This document shows, piece after piece, positions 40,889-48,888 of a DNA stretch of 64,000 nt. Made by a program: the position numbers and the translations under genes. The notes under the pieces are model-generated. The model saw only the letters and a program-made list of their open reading frames with translations. It was not told where the DNA came from and searched no databases. How positions within the stretch are numbered: the stretch's first letter is position 1; every line of letters starts with the position of its first letter. Source of the DNA: Phaeobacter cretensis (GTDB lineage: Bacteria; Pseudomonadota; Alphaproteobacteria; Rhodobacterales; Rhodobacteraceae); assembly GCF_047372505.1 (NCBI RefSeq), contig NZ_JBKBEU010000001.1, positions 2,232,001 through 2,296,000 on the forward strand, written 5' to 3'.

Positions 40889-43448
40889 TCACAATCCGAC
40901 CCGGCACAACAATTACCTTTTTAGGGACACCGCCATTCAGTGCCTTTTGTACAGCTTCGTGCGCTAGGGCGATTTTTTCAACCTCTGCCTTGTCGAGATC
41001 CTTCGCCACTGTAATCTCTCCGCGGCGTTTACCGTTGATCTGAATTGGCAAGGTTACGCTGTCCTCGACAAGCATCGTCTCGTCGGCAACTGGCCAAGGA
41101 GCAGTCGCGCAGAGCCCATCGCCACCTTGATGGCTCCAGATGTCTTCTGCCAGATGCGGCGTCATCGGTGACATCAACTGTGCTAATGTCATGATCGCCT
41201 GCTTCTGGGCTGCGCCGCCTGCTTTGGATTTAGCAACAGTATTGGTAAAGCCATAGAGCTTCGCAATCGCGGCGTTGAAGCCGAAGGTTTCGATGCTAAG
41301 GGTGACATCGCGGATTGCTTTGTGCATTTCCCGGAGCAGGTCATCGTCTCCCTGACCGGCAGCATCTGGCGCCATCTCACCGATCTTGTCGCAGAGGTTC
41401 CATACACGGCTTAGGTGCTTATGCGCGGCTTCAGCACCGGATGCGGTCCATTCCACATCACGTTCCGGGGGAGAATCAGACAATACAAACCAACGGGCGG
41501 TGTCTGCACCATAGGATGAGATGATGTGCAGAGGGTCGACAACATTGTTCTTCGATTTCGACATCTTGGCGGAGGGGATGACCTTAACCGGTTCTCCGGT
41601 TTCCTTGACCACAATGGAGCCGTCTCGTTCCTCCACCTCTTCTGGGTAGTGATAGATCGAACGATCATTTTCTGTACGCCGTTCCGCGTTTTCATAGATC
41701 GCATGAGTCACCATGCCTTGGGTGAACAACGCGTCGAAAGGTTCTTTTGCCTTTGCTGGAAGATGTCCGCAGATTTCCATCGCGCGGGCAAAAAAGCGCG
41801 AATACAGCAGATGTAGAATCGCGTGTTCGACGCCACCAATATACTGATCAACGTTCATCCAATACTCGGCGTCTTCCATCCGTGTCGGAGTGTCGGCATC
41901 CGGTGCTGTGAACCGGGCGAAGTACCATGATGAGTCGACAAATGTGTCCATTGTGTCGGTCTCGCGCTGTGCGGGCTTGCCGCACGCGGGGCAGGCGCAG
42001 TCGCGCCAGCTGGGATGACGGTCCAGCGGATTGCCGGGGATTGAGAAATCTATCGCTTGGCCGTCCTCGTCGTAGGGCAGGGCGATGGGCAGGTTTTCTT
42101 TCTTTTCCGGGACAACGCCACAGTCTGGACAATGCACCACGGGAATCGGGCACCCCCAATAGCGCTGACGGCTGAGGCCCCAATCACGCAGGCGGAATTT
42201 GGTGACGCCTTCGCCCCAACCTTCAGCCTCTGCCTTGTCGACGGCGGCATTCAAAGCTGCTTCGCCGGTTTGTTCCGCTTCACCGGCTATGCCTTTAACA
42301 TAGTGGACTTTCTCGGCTTTTGTCGGGACGTAAGCTTCAGTTAACGGGGCGCTGTGTTCCGGGTTTTCAAAGACCGGAATGATGGGAAGATCGTATTTGG
42401 TCGCAAATTCAAAGTCGCGCTGGTCGTGGGCCGGGCAGGCAAAGATCGCGCCGGTGCCGTAATCCATCAAGATGAAGTTGGCGATCCAAACCGGCAGTTC
42501 CCAATTTGGATCCAAGGGGTGCTTCACTCGCAGACCAGTATCATAGCCAAGCTTTTCTGCAGTCTCGATGGCCTCTTCGGTCGTACCACCCTTGCGGCAT
42601 TCCGCAACAAAGGCGGCCACGTCTTCAAATTCGGCTTCTAATGCTTTGGCAATCGGGTGATCGGGCGAGATGCCAACAAAGGAGGCGCCGTTCAGGGTGT
42701 CGGGACGTGTTGTGTACACCTCAATCGGTGCGCCTCCATCGGTCCGCTCAAAGCTGAACTGAAGGCCTCGGGATTTTCCGATCCAGTTTTCCTGCATCAG
42801 GCGTACTTTTGCAGGCCAGTTCTCCAGCGTATCCAAAGCGGTCAGCAGCTCGTCTGAATAGTCAGAGATTTTGAAGAACCATTGCGTCAGTTCGCGCCGC
42901 TCGACCAAAGCGCCTGATCGCCACCCACGGCCACCTTCAACCTGCTCGTTCGCCAGAACGGTCATGTCGACTGGATCCCAGTTCACCACAGCGTTTTTGC
43001 GGTAAACCAGACCTTTTTCGAGGAAATCGAGGAACAGTGCCTGCTGTTGGCCGTAGTAGGATTCGTCGCAGGTTGCGAACATGCGTGACCAATCCAGTGA
43101 CAGACCCAGCGGTTTCATCTGCTCGACCATCGTGTCGATATTGGCGTAGGTCCAATCTTTCGGGTGGCCGCCACTGGCCATCGCAGCATTTTCCGCAGGC
43201 ATACCAAAGGCATCGAACCCCATTGGGTGCAGAACGTTGTGGCCAGTCGACAACTTGTAGCGCGCGATCACATCGCCCATCGTATAGTTGCGCACATGCC
43301 CCATGTGTAGCTTGCCCGATGGATAAGGGAACATTTCCAGCACGTAGTACTTGGGTTTGTCAGCGGTACGCTGTGCCTGAAAGATCCCGGCCTTTTCCCA
43401 GGAGTCCTGCCAACGCGCTTCGATTTCCGGGGCAACATAACGGGGCAT
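40875..43448 (-). CDS. leuS: Leucyl-tRNA synthetase
   Basis: Class I synthetase, 857 residues. It has the HIGH-like motif PSGKLHMGHVRNYTMGD, an editing domain with TTRPDTLNGASFVGISPDHP, the zinc-ribbon-type DRHPSWRDCACPACGKPAQR insertion, and AKMSKSKNNVVDP. The ATG at 43448 fits the family start MPRYVAPEIEARWQDSWEKA and has AAGGA about 8 bases upstream. An upstream in-frame reading frame extending to 43610 adds a low-complexity extension overlapping the DUF3576 gene and was rejected. It lies in an operon with lptE and holA. Confidence 0.97.
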   Translation of the reverse strand: MPRYVAPEIEARWQDSWEKAGIFQAQRTADKPKYYVLEMFPYPSGKLHMGHVRNYTMGDVIARYKLSTGHNVLHPMGFDAFGMPAENAAMASGGHPKDWTYANIDTMVEQMKPLGLSLDWSRMFATCDESYYGQQQALFLDFLEKGLVYRKNAVVNWDPVDMTVLANEQVEGGRGWRSGALVERRELTQWFFKISDYSDELLTALDTLENWPAKVRLMQENWIGKSRGLQFSFERTDGGAPIEVYTTRPDTLNGASFVGISPDHPIAKALEAEFEDVAAFVAECRKGGTTEEAIETAEKLGYDTGLRVKHPLDPNWELPVWIANFILMDYGTGAIFACPAHDQRDFEFATKYDLPIIPVFENPEHSAPLTEAYVPTKAEKVHYVKGIAGEAEQTGEAALNAAVDKAEAEGWGEGVTKFRLRDWGLSRQRYWGCPIPVVHCPDCGVVPEKKENLPIALPYDEDGQAIDFSIPGNPLDRHPSWRDCACPACGKPAQRETDTMDTFVDSSWYFARFTAPDADTPTRMEDAEYWMNVDQYIGGVEHAILHLLYSRFFARAMEICGHLPAKAKEPFDALFTQGMVTHAIYENAERRTENDRSIYHYPEEVEERDGSIVVKETGEPVKVIPSAKMSKSKNNVVDPLHIISSYGADTARWFVLSDSPPERDVEWTASGAEAAHKHLSRVWNLCDKIGEMAPDAAGQGDDDLLREMHKAIRDVTLSIETFGFNAAIAKLYGFTNTVAKSKAGGAAQKQAIMTLAQLMSPMTPHLAEDIWSHQGGDGLCATAPWPVADETMLVEDSVTLPIQINGKRRGEITVAKDLDKAEVEKIALAHEAVQKALNGGVPKKVIVVPGRIVNVVA

Positions 43449-43468
43449 CAGAGCAGTCCTTCGTAGAT

Positions 43469-43494
43469 AAAAACGCCAGGTTTGGGGCCTGGCG
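43469..43494 (-). terminator. Hairpin with T-run in the leuS leader, minus strand
   Basis: On the minus strand, CGCCAGG-CCCCAAA-CCTGGCG is followed by TTTTTATC, ending only 20 bases before the leuS ATG. It should end the upstream DUF3576 transcript. If leuS is transcribed from a promoter upstream of it, it would instead act as an attenuator. Confidence 0.82.
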
Positions 43495-43557
43495 CTTGTG
43501 ATAGTGATGTTTGCCCGTCTGTTCCAGAGGGCAGCAGAAGAGGAGGCTGCGCTTGCG

Positions 43558-44046
43558 TCAGAGCTTGCGATCAGCAATCCGCAACTGACGGGCCCGCGAG
43601 AGAATCGCATCCTCTATCGCACGCGCAGTACTTGCGCTGACAGGACCACCGCGGGTTTGCAGCGACACATTCAGAGACCGCGCGTCCAGAGCGGGGTCCT
43701 TAATATGCACAGTAGCGCGATAGGCGCGTCCGCCGCCGGGTGGAGTGCCGTAGCCAGTGACGATCACACCCGTGAAAGGCTCAACAGTCTGCAGCGGCAA
43801 GAAGTCCAGTACATCTAAGGTCGCTATCCACAGGTAACGGTTTACCTGGACAACTTGCTCAGCCTTGGTTGGTTTAAAGGCATCCCAGATCGTCGTGCCT
43901 TCATAAGTTTCTGGATCTCGCGGATTGCCGCCAATAACGTTTTCGCTATAGGTCGACGGGCTGCTGCGGTTTTTGCCGCCAAATGCGCCACAGCTGGCAG
44001 TTACTGCCAGAAGCGAGATGAGTCCTAGATTCGTGAGCCAGCGCAT
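43558..44046 (-). CDS. DUF3576 lipoprotein
   Basis: A 162-residue protein of the alphaproteobacterial DUF3576 family, with a lipobox in LLAVTASCGAFGG (Cys about residue 19) and a mature domain containing NVIGGNPRDPETYEGTTI, IWDAFKP and a beta-sandwich-like C-terminal half (VTGYGTPPGGGRAYRATVHI). Its likely location is outer or inner membrane, facing the periplasm. The function is unknown. ATG 44046 is chosen; a TTG at 44055 is upstream. It lies upstream of leuS with a terminator between. Confidence 0.82.
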   Translation of the reverse strand: MRWLTNLGLISLLAVTASCGAFGGKNRSSPSTYSENVIGGNPRDPETYEGTTIWDAFKPTKAEQVVQVNRYLWIATLDVLDFLPLQTVEPFTGVIVTGYGTPPGGGRAYRATVHIKDPALDARSLNVSLQTRGGPVSASTARAIEDAILSRARQLRIADRKL

Positions 44047-44326
44047 GATGGGCAAGATCCGTTGCTATTCCGGTTGCGGACTAGTCCTAGCCAAGCGATA
44101 GGGCGGCAACAAGCCTATTCTTTAATAGACTATCTCTGTGTGAAGCTGTTGATGGCGCTCAGGTTAACATACTGTGACATGGTTGCATCAACTTCAGGCC
44201 GAAAGGATTTGCGGCCTGCGCCCAAGCTTGCGCAACTACCCCAAAAAGAGCGAAACGGAGTGCGTACTCAGACTTGTGCCACTCAGCGCCTGTTTGAGCT
44301 TGGACTTTTAAACCCGAGGGAAAAAC

Positions 44327-45271
44327 ATGAAAAAGATTCTCTTTGCTTCGACTGCGCTGGTCGCCACCGCTGGTGTTGCAGCAGCAGAAGTAACGTTCGG
44401 TGGCTACGGCCGCTTTGGTGTAGGCTATACTGAAGACCGCACTGTTGGCGGTACGTCTGACACCGTGATCGTAAGCCGTTTCCGTCTGAACATCGACGCA
44501 TCCGCTGAAACCGACGCAGGCGTGAAATTCTCCGCTCGCGTTCGTATGCAGGCTGACGAAGATGCAGCTTCCGGCGAAGCAAACGCAGCTGGCCTGAACG
44601 GCGCGCGTTTCTCGGTTGAGTACGGTGGTCTGCGCGTTGACGTAGGTAACGTTGCTGGCGCAATCGACAACCTGCCTAACTACTACGGCAACGAGCCAGG
44701 CCTGGAAAACTTCGTTGGCCAGTACTCCGGTGCTGACTATGACTTCGTTGGTTACTCCTCCGGTGGCGCAGGCGTAAACGGTGTTTATGCACGTTATGCT
44801 GTAGGTGACTTCGCGGTAGCGGCATCCTTCGACCAGGCACCTAACGGTGGTGACGGCGATCGTTTCGACATCCACGCTGCTTACACCTTTGGCAACATCA
44901 CTGCCGCTCTGGCATATGGTGAGACCGATAACGGTGCAGCTGATGACAGCGACATGACTGTCCTGACACTGGGCGGTACTTGGGGTGCATTCAACGGTAC
45001 TCTGATCGTTGGTGACGAATCCATCGCCGGTAACGTTGGTCAGTCCGACACCTTCTACGGTATCTCCGCAGCTTACGACGTAAGCTCCGCAACTACCCTG
45101 ACCTTCGCTTACGGCGACGGCTCCGGCGACGGCGACACCCGCAACGTTGGTCTGGGCGTGATCCACGACCTGGGCGGCGGTGTCTCCCTGCGCGGTGGTA
45201 TCGGCGAAAGCAAAGTGGGCAACGCCGACGGCCAGATGCGTGCCGACTTCGGTGCTCAGTTCAGCTTCTAA
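44327..45271 (+). CDS. Outer-membrane porin
   Basis: A 314-residue beta-barrel porin of the Rhodobacter/roseobacter type. A signal peptide (MKKILFASTALVATAGVAAA) is followed by the first strand (EVTFGGYGRFGVGYTEDR), many alternating hydrophobic strands, and a terminal strand ending in Phe (QMRADFGAQFSF), which is the outer-membrane insertion signal. Codon use is far more biased than in its neighbours (CTG, GGT, GAC, ACC dominate), indicating very high expression. A 280-base leader precedes it (44047-44326). GAGGGAAAAAC gives a good ribosome site. A strong terminator follows. It is probably the major porin. Confidence 0.93.
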   Translation: MKKILFASTALVATAGVAAAEVTFGGYGRFGVGYTEDRTVGGTSDTVIVSRFRLNIDASAETDAGVKFSARVRMQADEDAASGEANAAGLNGARFSVEYGGLRVDVGNVAGAIDNLPNYYGNEPGLENFVGQYSGADYDFVGYSSGGAGVNGVYARYAVGDFAVAASFDQAPNGGDGDRFDIHAAYTFGNITAALAYGETDNGAADDSDMTVLTLGGTWGAFNGTLIVGDESIAGNVGQSDTFYGISAAYDVSSATTLTFAYGDGSGDGDTRNVGLGVIHDLGGGVSLRGGIGESKVGNADGQMRADFGAQFSF

Positions 45272-45296
45272 GTTGACCTGAACCACTACGGTTCTA

Positions 45297-45329
45297 GGGC
45301 GGGCTCTTACGAGCTCGCCCTTTTCTTTT
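45297..45329 (+). terminator. Rho-independent terminator after the porin gene
   Basis: GGGCGGGCTC-TTAC-GAGCTCGCCC followed by TTTTCTTTT, 26 bases after the porin stop. Confidence 0.92.
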
Positions 45330-45382
45330 GGACTGAAACCGTGTTTGTCTGCGGCAACATCAGGCCAAAGTGAGACTGCCCC

Positions 45383-46039
45383 ATGTCGCTTCAAGACATT
45401 CAATCCCGAATCCATGCTGAAGAAGAAAAAGCTGACCGTCCTAAAGGATCAGCCAAGCTGATTGCCGTGTCGAAGGTTCAACCCAATGAACGGGTCGAAG
45501 CGGTGCTGGAGGAAGGGCATCGCTGTTTCGGCGAGAATCGCGTTCAAGAAGCCATCGGTAAATGGCCAGACTTCGCGACAAAATATTCAGACCTGGATCT
45601 GCATCTGATTGGCCCTTTGCAAACCAACAAGGCGCGACAGGCGATGGAGCTGTTCCAGAATATTCATACTGTTGATCGCCCAAAGCTAGCCAATACCATA
45701 GCCCGTTTGGCGCAAGAGTTGGGCCAGTGCCCCAAGTTGTTCATTCAGGTCAATACCGGTGAAGAACCGCAAAAAGCTGGCATTATGCCACGTGATGCTG
45801 ATGGCTTCGTTCGAGAGTGTCAGGCGATGGACTTGGTGATCGAAGGCTTGATGTGCATTCCTCCCGCTGAAGAAGAACCGAGCCTGCATTTTTCATTACT
45901 GCGAAAGATCGCGGCGAGAAACGACTTGAGTGGTCTATCGATGGGAATGAGTGGTGACTTTGAAACCGCCGTGGCTCTGGGGGCGACTCACGTACGGGTC
46001 GGATCAGCCATTTTTGGCGCGCGAGCCTACGAGATCTGA
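45383..46039 (+). CDS. Pyridoxal-phosphate homeostasis protein (YggS/PLPBP family)
   Basis: A 218-residue alanine-racemase-fold protein that binds PLP and buffers vitamin B6 in the cytosol. The PLP lysine is in LIAVSKVQPNERVEAVL; FGENRVQEAIGKW, HLIGPLQTNKARQAM, IHTVDRPKLA and the phosphate-binding GMSGDFETAVALGATHVRVG are all present. The family length is normal. It lies between the porin terminator and the convergent L,D-transpeptidase. Confidence 0.95.
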   Translation: MSLQDIQSRIHAEEEKADRPKGSAKLIAVSKVQPNERVEAVLEEGHRCFGENRVQEAIGKWPDFATKYSDLDLHLIGPLQTNKARQAMELFQNIHTVDRPKLANTIARLAQELGQCPKLFIQVNTGEEPQKAGIMPRDADGFVRECQAMDLVIEGLMCIPPAEEEPSLHFSLLRKIAARNDLSGLSMGMSGDFETAVALGATHVRVGSAIFGARAYEI

Positions 46040-46059
46040 AGCGCCTATGTCACGGTGCG

Positions 46060-46599
46060 TTAAGGTATTCGGCCCGCGAGGGACGGAATAACAAGACGTG
46101 TTTCTGGTGCGATCTGTTCGGCCAACCAATGCAAATTTTCGCGTGAAAAGGCAATGCAGCCCTCGGTCGGATATCCGGGACGACGCCATTGATGCAGAAA
46201 AATCGCCGACCCCCGGCCGGGTTTTGCTATAGGCCAGTTCCAGTCTGTGATCAGGACAAGGTCATACAATGGATCGGCGCGCCTCAAGGCTTCGTGACTA
46301 GCGGCATATGGTGCGCGCACATGCTCATTATATTCTGCGGCTTCGCTCGCATCAGACCATAGATCCAGAGGCCCAATTGGTTCCGCCCAATCCACCGGAC
46401 GGCGTATGCGGTCCGGCCGGTAGAGCATGCCAACGATCCGGTGGCTCCCAGTTGGCGTCGCGCCATCTCCTTCGAACTTGTGATTGCTCAGCCCGCCACG
46501 CCCGATTGAACAGGGCAGAATGCGCCCGGCAAAACGCATGCCCTTCGGGGTGAGCACCATGTCGGAAGGACCAAAATCACCTGGGCAGGATACACTCAC
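46060..46599 (-). CDS. L,D-transpeptidase (YkuD) family protein
   Basis: A 179-residue protein with a YkuD-type catalytic core: IFLHQWRRPGYPTEGCIAFS supplies the His and the nucleophile Cys. The usual SHGC-x-R motif reads TEGC-I-A, which is typical of a divergent subgroup, so cross-linking activity may be altered. There is no signal peptide at the chosen start. It overlaps the upstream ribA by four bases, an unusual pairing of riboflavin and cell-wall genes. Confidence 0.8.
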   Translation of the reverse strand: MSVSCPGDFGPSDMVLTPKGMRFAGRILPCSIGRGGLSNHKFEGDGATPTGSHRIVGMLYRPDRIRRPVDWAEPIGPLDLWSDASEAAEYNEHVRAPYAASHEALRRADPLYDLVLITDWNWPIAKPGRGSAIFLHQWRRPGYPTEGCIAFSRENLHWLAEQIAPETRLVIPSLAGRIP

Positions 46600-47684
46600 A
46601 GCATATGGCCGGATTTTGCGGCTTTGGTTGCGAGATACTCTCGGTTGAACGCTGTTTCGCCAACCTTCAGCGGAACACGCTCCACAACATCGATACCAGT
46701 TTTTTCCATCATGGCGATTTTGTTGGGGTTGTTTGTGAGCAACCGTACCGCTGAAAATCCCAGCTCCCTGAGGATACCGGAGCCGAGCCGGAAATCTCGT
46801 TCGTCATCTTCGAACCCAAGGCGATGGTTGGCTTCGACTGTGTCAAACCCCTGATCTTGCAGAGAATAGGCGCGCATCTTGTTGGCCAAGCCAATGCCGC
46901 GGCCCTCTTGGTTCAGGTAGAGCAAAACGCCTTGTCCTTCAGCTCCCATCTGGGCTAAAGCTCCGTTCAGCTGGGGGCCGCAGTCGCATTTCAATGACCC
47001 CAATACATCGCCGGTAAAGCAAGCCGAATGCAGCCGCGCAAGCACGGGTGCGCTGCGATCAGGCTTACCGATTTCGATGGCGTAATGTTCCTCTGCGCCG
47101 TCTTCAGGTCGGAAAATATGCAAACGTCCGGCTTCCGCAGCGACCGTTGGTAACCGGGCCGCCGCCACTGGATGTAGAGGAGAGCTAGCGATCATAAGAG
47201 GTGCCACTTCGCTTAGTGGTAGCGTTGTTAGGCCGTGGGTCAGGGCAAACTGCGCGGGATGCTGCAGGGGGCAGATCACCGCGGCGGGCAGAAGCCGGGC
47301 GGATTTTGTCAGAGTGATGGCGAGTCGGTGCAACTCTGCGTTGCCATCACGATCGCTTCGCAACGGCCCCTTCATCGGTGTACGCAGATCGTCCGCAGGG
47401 TCGGCTACCGCCTGAACCCAGCCCAGATCTGCCGAGGATGGTATGGAAATGCGAGCGATGTCACCGTCATATACGCGCGCCTTTAGGGTTTCAGCACGAC
47501 GGGAGGTCACGGTCAATGTCGCCGCACCGAGTGCGCGCAGGCTGGTCAATTTTGCACTGTCCATAGGTTCAACCGCAAGTGCAAGAACCGCTTGATCAGG
47601 GGCTGTCAAAACCACCGGCAGTCCCATACGCAAATCTACCCGCGCACGGGCCAGGAGATCGATCATCGTTGGCATCAGACTCAT
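46596..47684 (-). CDS. ribA: GTP cyclohydrolase II with N-terminal extension (RibA)
   Basis: Catalyses the first step of riboflavin synthesis from GTP. Residues about 195-360 are a complete GTP cyclohydrolase II: ARLHSACFTGDVLGSLKCDCGPQL carries the zinc cysteines, LLYLNQEGRGIGLANKMRAY the catalytic region, and LLTNNPNKIAMMEKTGI the GTP-binding end. The preceding ~190 residues make the protein 362 long, against about 200 for a stand-alone RibA. They recall a worn-down 3,4-dihydroxybutanone-phosphate synthase (RibB) domain lacking its acidic motifs, so RibB activity is doubtful. It diverges from the CenR-like gene and is translationally coupled to the L,D-transpeptidase. Confidence 0.9.
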   Translation of the reverse strand: MSLMPTMIDLLARARVDLRMGLPVVLTAPDQAVLALAVEPMDSAKLTSLRALGAATLTVTSRRAETLKARVYDGDIARISIPSSADLGWVQAVADPADDLRTPMKGPLRSDRDGNAELHRLAITLTKSARLLPAAVICPLQHPAQFALTHGLTTLPLSEVAPLMIASSPLHPVAAARLPTVAAEAGRLHIFRPEDGAEEHYAIEIGKPDRSAPVLARLHSACFTGDVLGSLKCDCGPQLNGALAQMGAEGQGVLLYLNQEGRGIGLANKMRAYSLQDQGFDTVEANHRLGFEDDERDFRLGSGILRELGFSAVRLLTNNPNKIAMMEKTGIDVVERVPLKVGETAFNREYLATKAAKSGHML

Positions 47685-47783
47685 GCGGGGATCCTATGAG
47701 GTCGTTAAGGTCGTTGGGCGCGAAAATGTTGGGGCGACCGGTCTTTAAGTAGTCATAAATCGGGTGAAAGTGAAACAATTCCC

Positions 47784-47809
47784 GTCTCAGAGACACGACG
47801 GCGTGAGAC
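47784..47809. promoter_or_regulatory. GTCTCA inverted repeats upstream of the CenR-like gene
   Basis: GTCTC-A-GAGAC (47784-47794) is a perfect palindrome with a single-base centre, and its GTCTCA also pairs with TGAGAC at 47804-47809 (14-base spacer). It lies 71-96 bases before the response-regulator start and about 100 bases from the divergent ribA start. The same half-sites recur after the gene (48590-48621). It is a candidate autoregulatory binding site, inferred only from repetition. Confidence 0.4.
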
Positions 47810-47879
47810 CTTTGCAGCATAGCTTGTGATTGGTCGATGGACTGAACATCTGTTGAATACAGCACAGGAGGATAAGGTG

Positions 47880-48566
47880 ATGGCCCAGCTAAAGAAAATA
47901 CTGCTCGTTGATGATGATGAAGATCTGCGCGAGGCCCTGAGCGAACAGTTGGTCATGACCGAGGACTTCGATGTGTTCGAAGCGGAAAATGGCCAAACCG
48001 CGATGGAGCGAGCAAAGGAAGCGCTGTATGATTTGATCATTCTAGACGTTGGACTACCTGATACCGACGGTCGTGAACTCTGCCGCCTGATGCGCAAACA
48101 GGGTGTAAAAGCCCCGATTCTGATGCTGACGGGTCATGATAGTGATGCTGACACCATTCTGGGGCTGGACGCCGGTGCGAATGACTATGTCACCAAACCG
48201 TTTAAGTTTCCGGTGCTGCTGGCACGGATCCGTGCCCAGTTGCGCCAACACGAGCAATCTGAGGATGCAGTTTTTGCGCTTGGACCGTATACGTTCAAGC
48301 CTGCCATGAAGCTGCTACTGACTGAAGACGAACGTAAGATCCGGTTAACCGAGAAAGAAACCAATATCCTCAAGTTTCTATATCGATCGAATGAGGGTGT
48401 GGTGCAGCGCGACGTCTTGCTTCACGAGGTCTGGGGTTACAATGCGGGTGTGACGACTCACACGTTGGAAACACATATCTACCGACTTCGCCAAAAAATT
48501 GAACCAGATCCATCAAATGCACGTATACTGGTTACTGAGTCGGGTGGCTACAAATTAGCGATTTGA
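47880..48566 (+). CDS. cenR: OmpR-family response regulator, CenR-like
   Basis: A 228-residue response regulator with a receiver domain (phosphoacceptor D56 in IILDVGLPD, acidic pair D11/D12, T84, K106) and an OmpR winged helix (from about residue 135; KIRLTEKETNILKFLYRSNE, TLETHIYRLRQKIEPD, VTESGGYKLAI). ANDYVTKPFKFPVLLARIRA and LRQHEQSEDAVFALGPYTF resemble alphaproteobacterial CenR, an essential envelope regulator in Caulobacter and Rhodobacter. ATG 47880 follows AGGAGG. No sensor kinase is adjacent; CenK is typically unlinked. Assignment to CenR is from remembered similarity and should be confirmed. Confidence 0.82.
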   Translation: MAQLKKILLVDDDEDLREALSEQLVMTEDFDVFEAENGQTAMERAKEALYDLIILDVGLPDTDGRELCRLMRKQGVKAPILMLTGHDSDADTILGLDAGANDYVTKPFKFPVLLARIRAQLRQHEQSEDAVFALGPYTFKPAMKLLLTEDERKIRLTEKETNILKFLYRSNEGVVQRDVLLHEVWGYNAGVTTHTLETHIYRLRQKIEPDPSNARILVTESGGYKLAI

Positions 48567-48589
48567 CGCATAGCTGCCATAGAATCGCT

Positions 48590-48621
48590 CTGTCTCAGTG
48601 CTTATATACTCTATGAGACAG
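48590..48621. repeat. Inverted repeat after the CenR-like gene
   Basis: CTGTCTCA (48590-48597) and TGAGACAG (48614-48621) are perfect 8-base arms around a 16-base spacer that contains a TATACT -10-like hexamer (48605-48610). The core GTCTCA/TGAGAC is the half-site also seen upstream of the gene. It could be an operator over a promoter or the base of a stem. Confidence 0.5.
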
Positions 48622-48715
48622 GTGCTTTGGCACCGATGAGAGTTCCCGTGCATGTCCGGGTAATGACATGTTCCTCCCTGTTGGACTGCCGGGCCTTGTG
48701 CCCGGCCTTTTTTTG
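48617..48715 (+). ncRNA. Candidate small RNA between the CenR-like gene and xthA
   Basis: This unannotated stretch of about 100 bases has the layout of a small RNA. There is a -10-like TATACT at 48605-48610, a first hairpin GGTGC-TTTG-GCACC (48621-48634), a second possible stem CATGT...ACATG (48651-48670), an exposed CCTCCC (48673-48678) that could pair with ribosome-binding sites, and a strong terminator. Alphaproteobacterial CUCCUCCC-type small RNAs share the last two traits. A -35 element is not clear. It might instead be only the 3' UTR of the response-regulator mRNA. Confidence 0.4.
48688..48715 (+). terminator. Rho-independent terminator before xthA
   Basis: GCCGGGC-CTTGT-GCCCGGC followed by CTTTTTTT. 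It ends the CenR-like transcript or the candidate small RNA. Confidence 0.93.
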
Positions 48716-48741
48716 GCTCCAGGGTCTTGGCGTCGGCTTAC

Positions 48742-48764
48742 CGATGACAGTCTACCTGTCATCG
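48742..48764. repeat. Perfect inverted repeat upstream of xthA
   Basis: CGATGACAG (48742-48750) and CTGTCATCG (48756-48764) have 9-base perfect arms with a 5-base centre. It starts 147 bases before the xthA ATG, has no T-run, and lies after the terminator, so it is more likely an operator than a second terminator. No other gene was seen in 48567-48888. Confidence 0.5.
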
Positions 48765-48888
48765 ACATTGCTCACTGGTATCGCGGCGCCAGAGCGGGCA
48801 ATATCGCGCCAACCGGGGCTTGCTCCGATGTTTGGATTTTCCAATCACATCGTACAAGCAGCACAGATATTACAGAAAGAGGCGCGCG

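Noticed and set aside
43449..43610. 54-residue N-terminal extension of LeuS
   Set aside because: The frame is open, but the extension is low in complexity, overlaps DUF3576 and precedes a canonical leuS start with a ribosome-binding site.
44159..45415. 418-residue open frame antisense to the porin gene
   Set aside because: It lies in the mirror frame of a gene with extreme codon bias, which removes stop codons on the other strand. The product has no domain, is rich in Val/Thr/Cys and spans the porin terminator.
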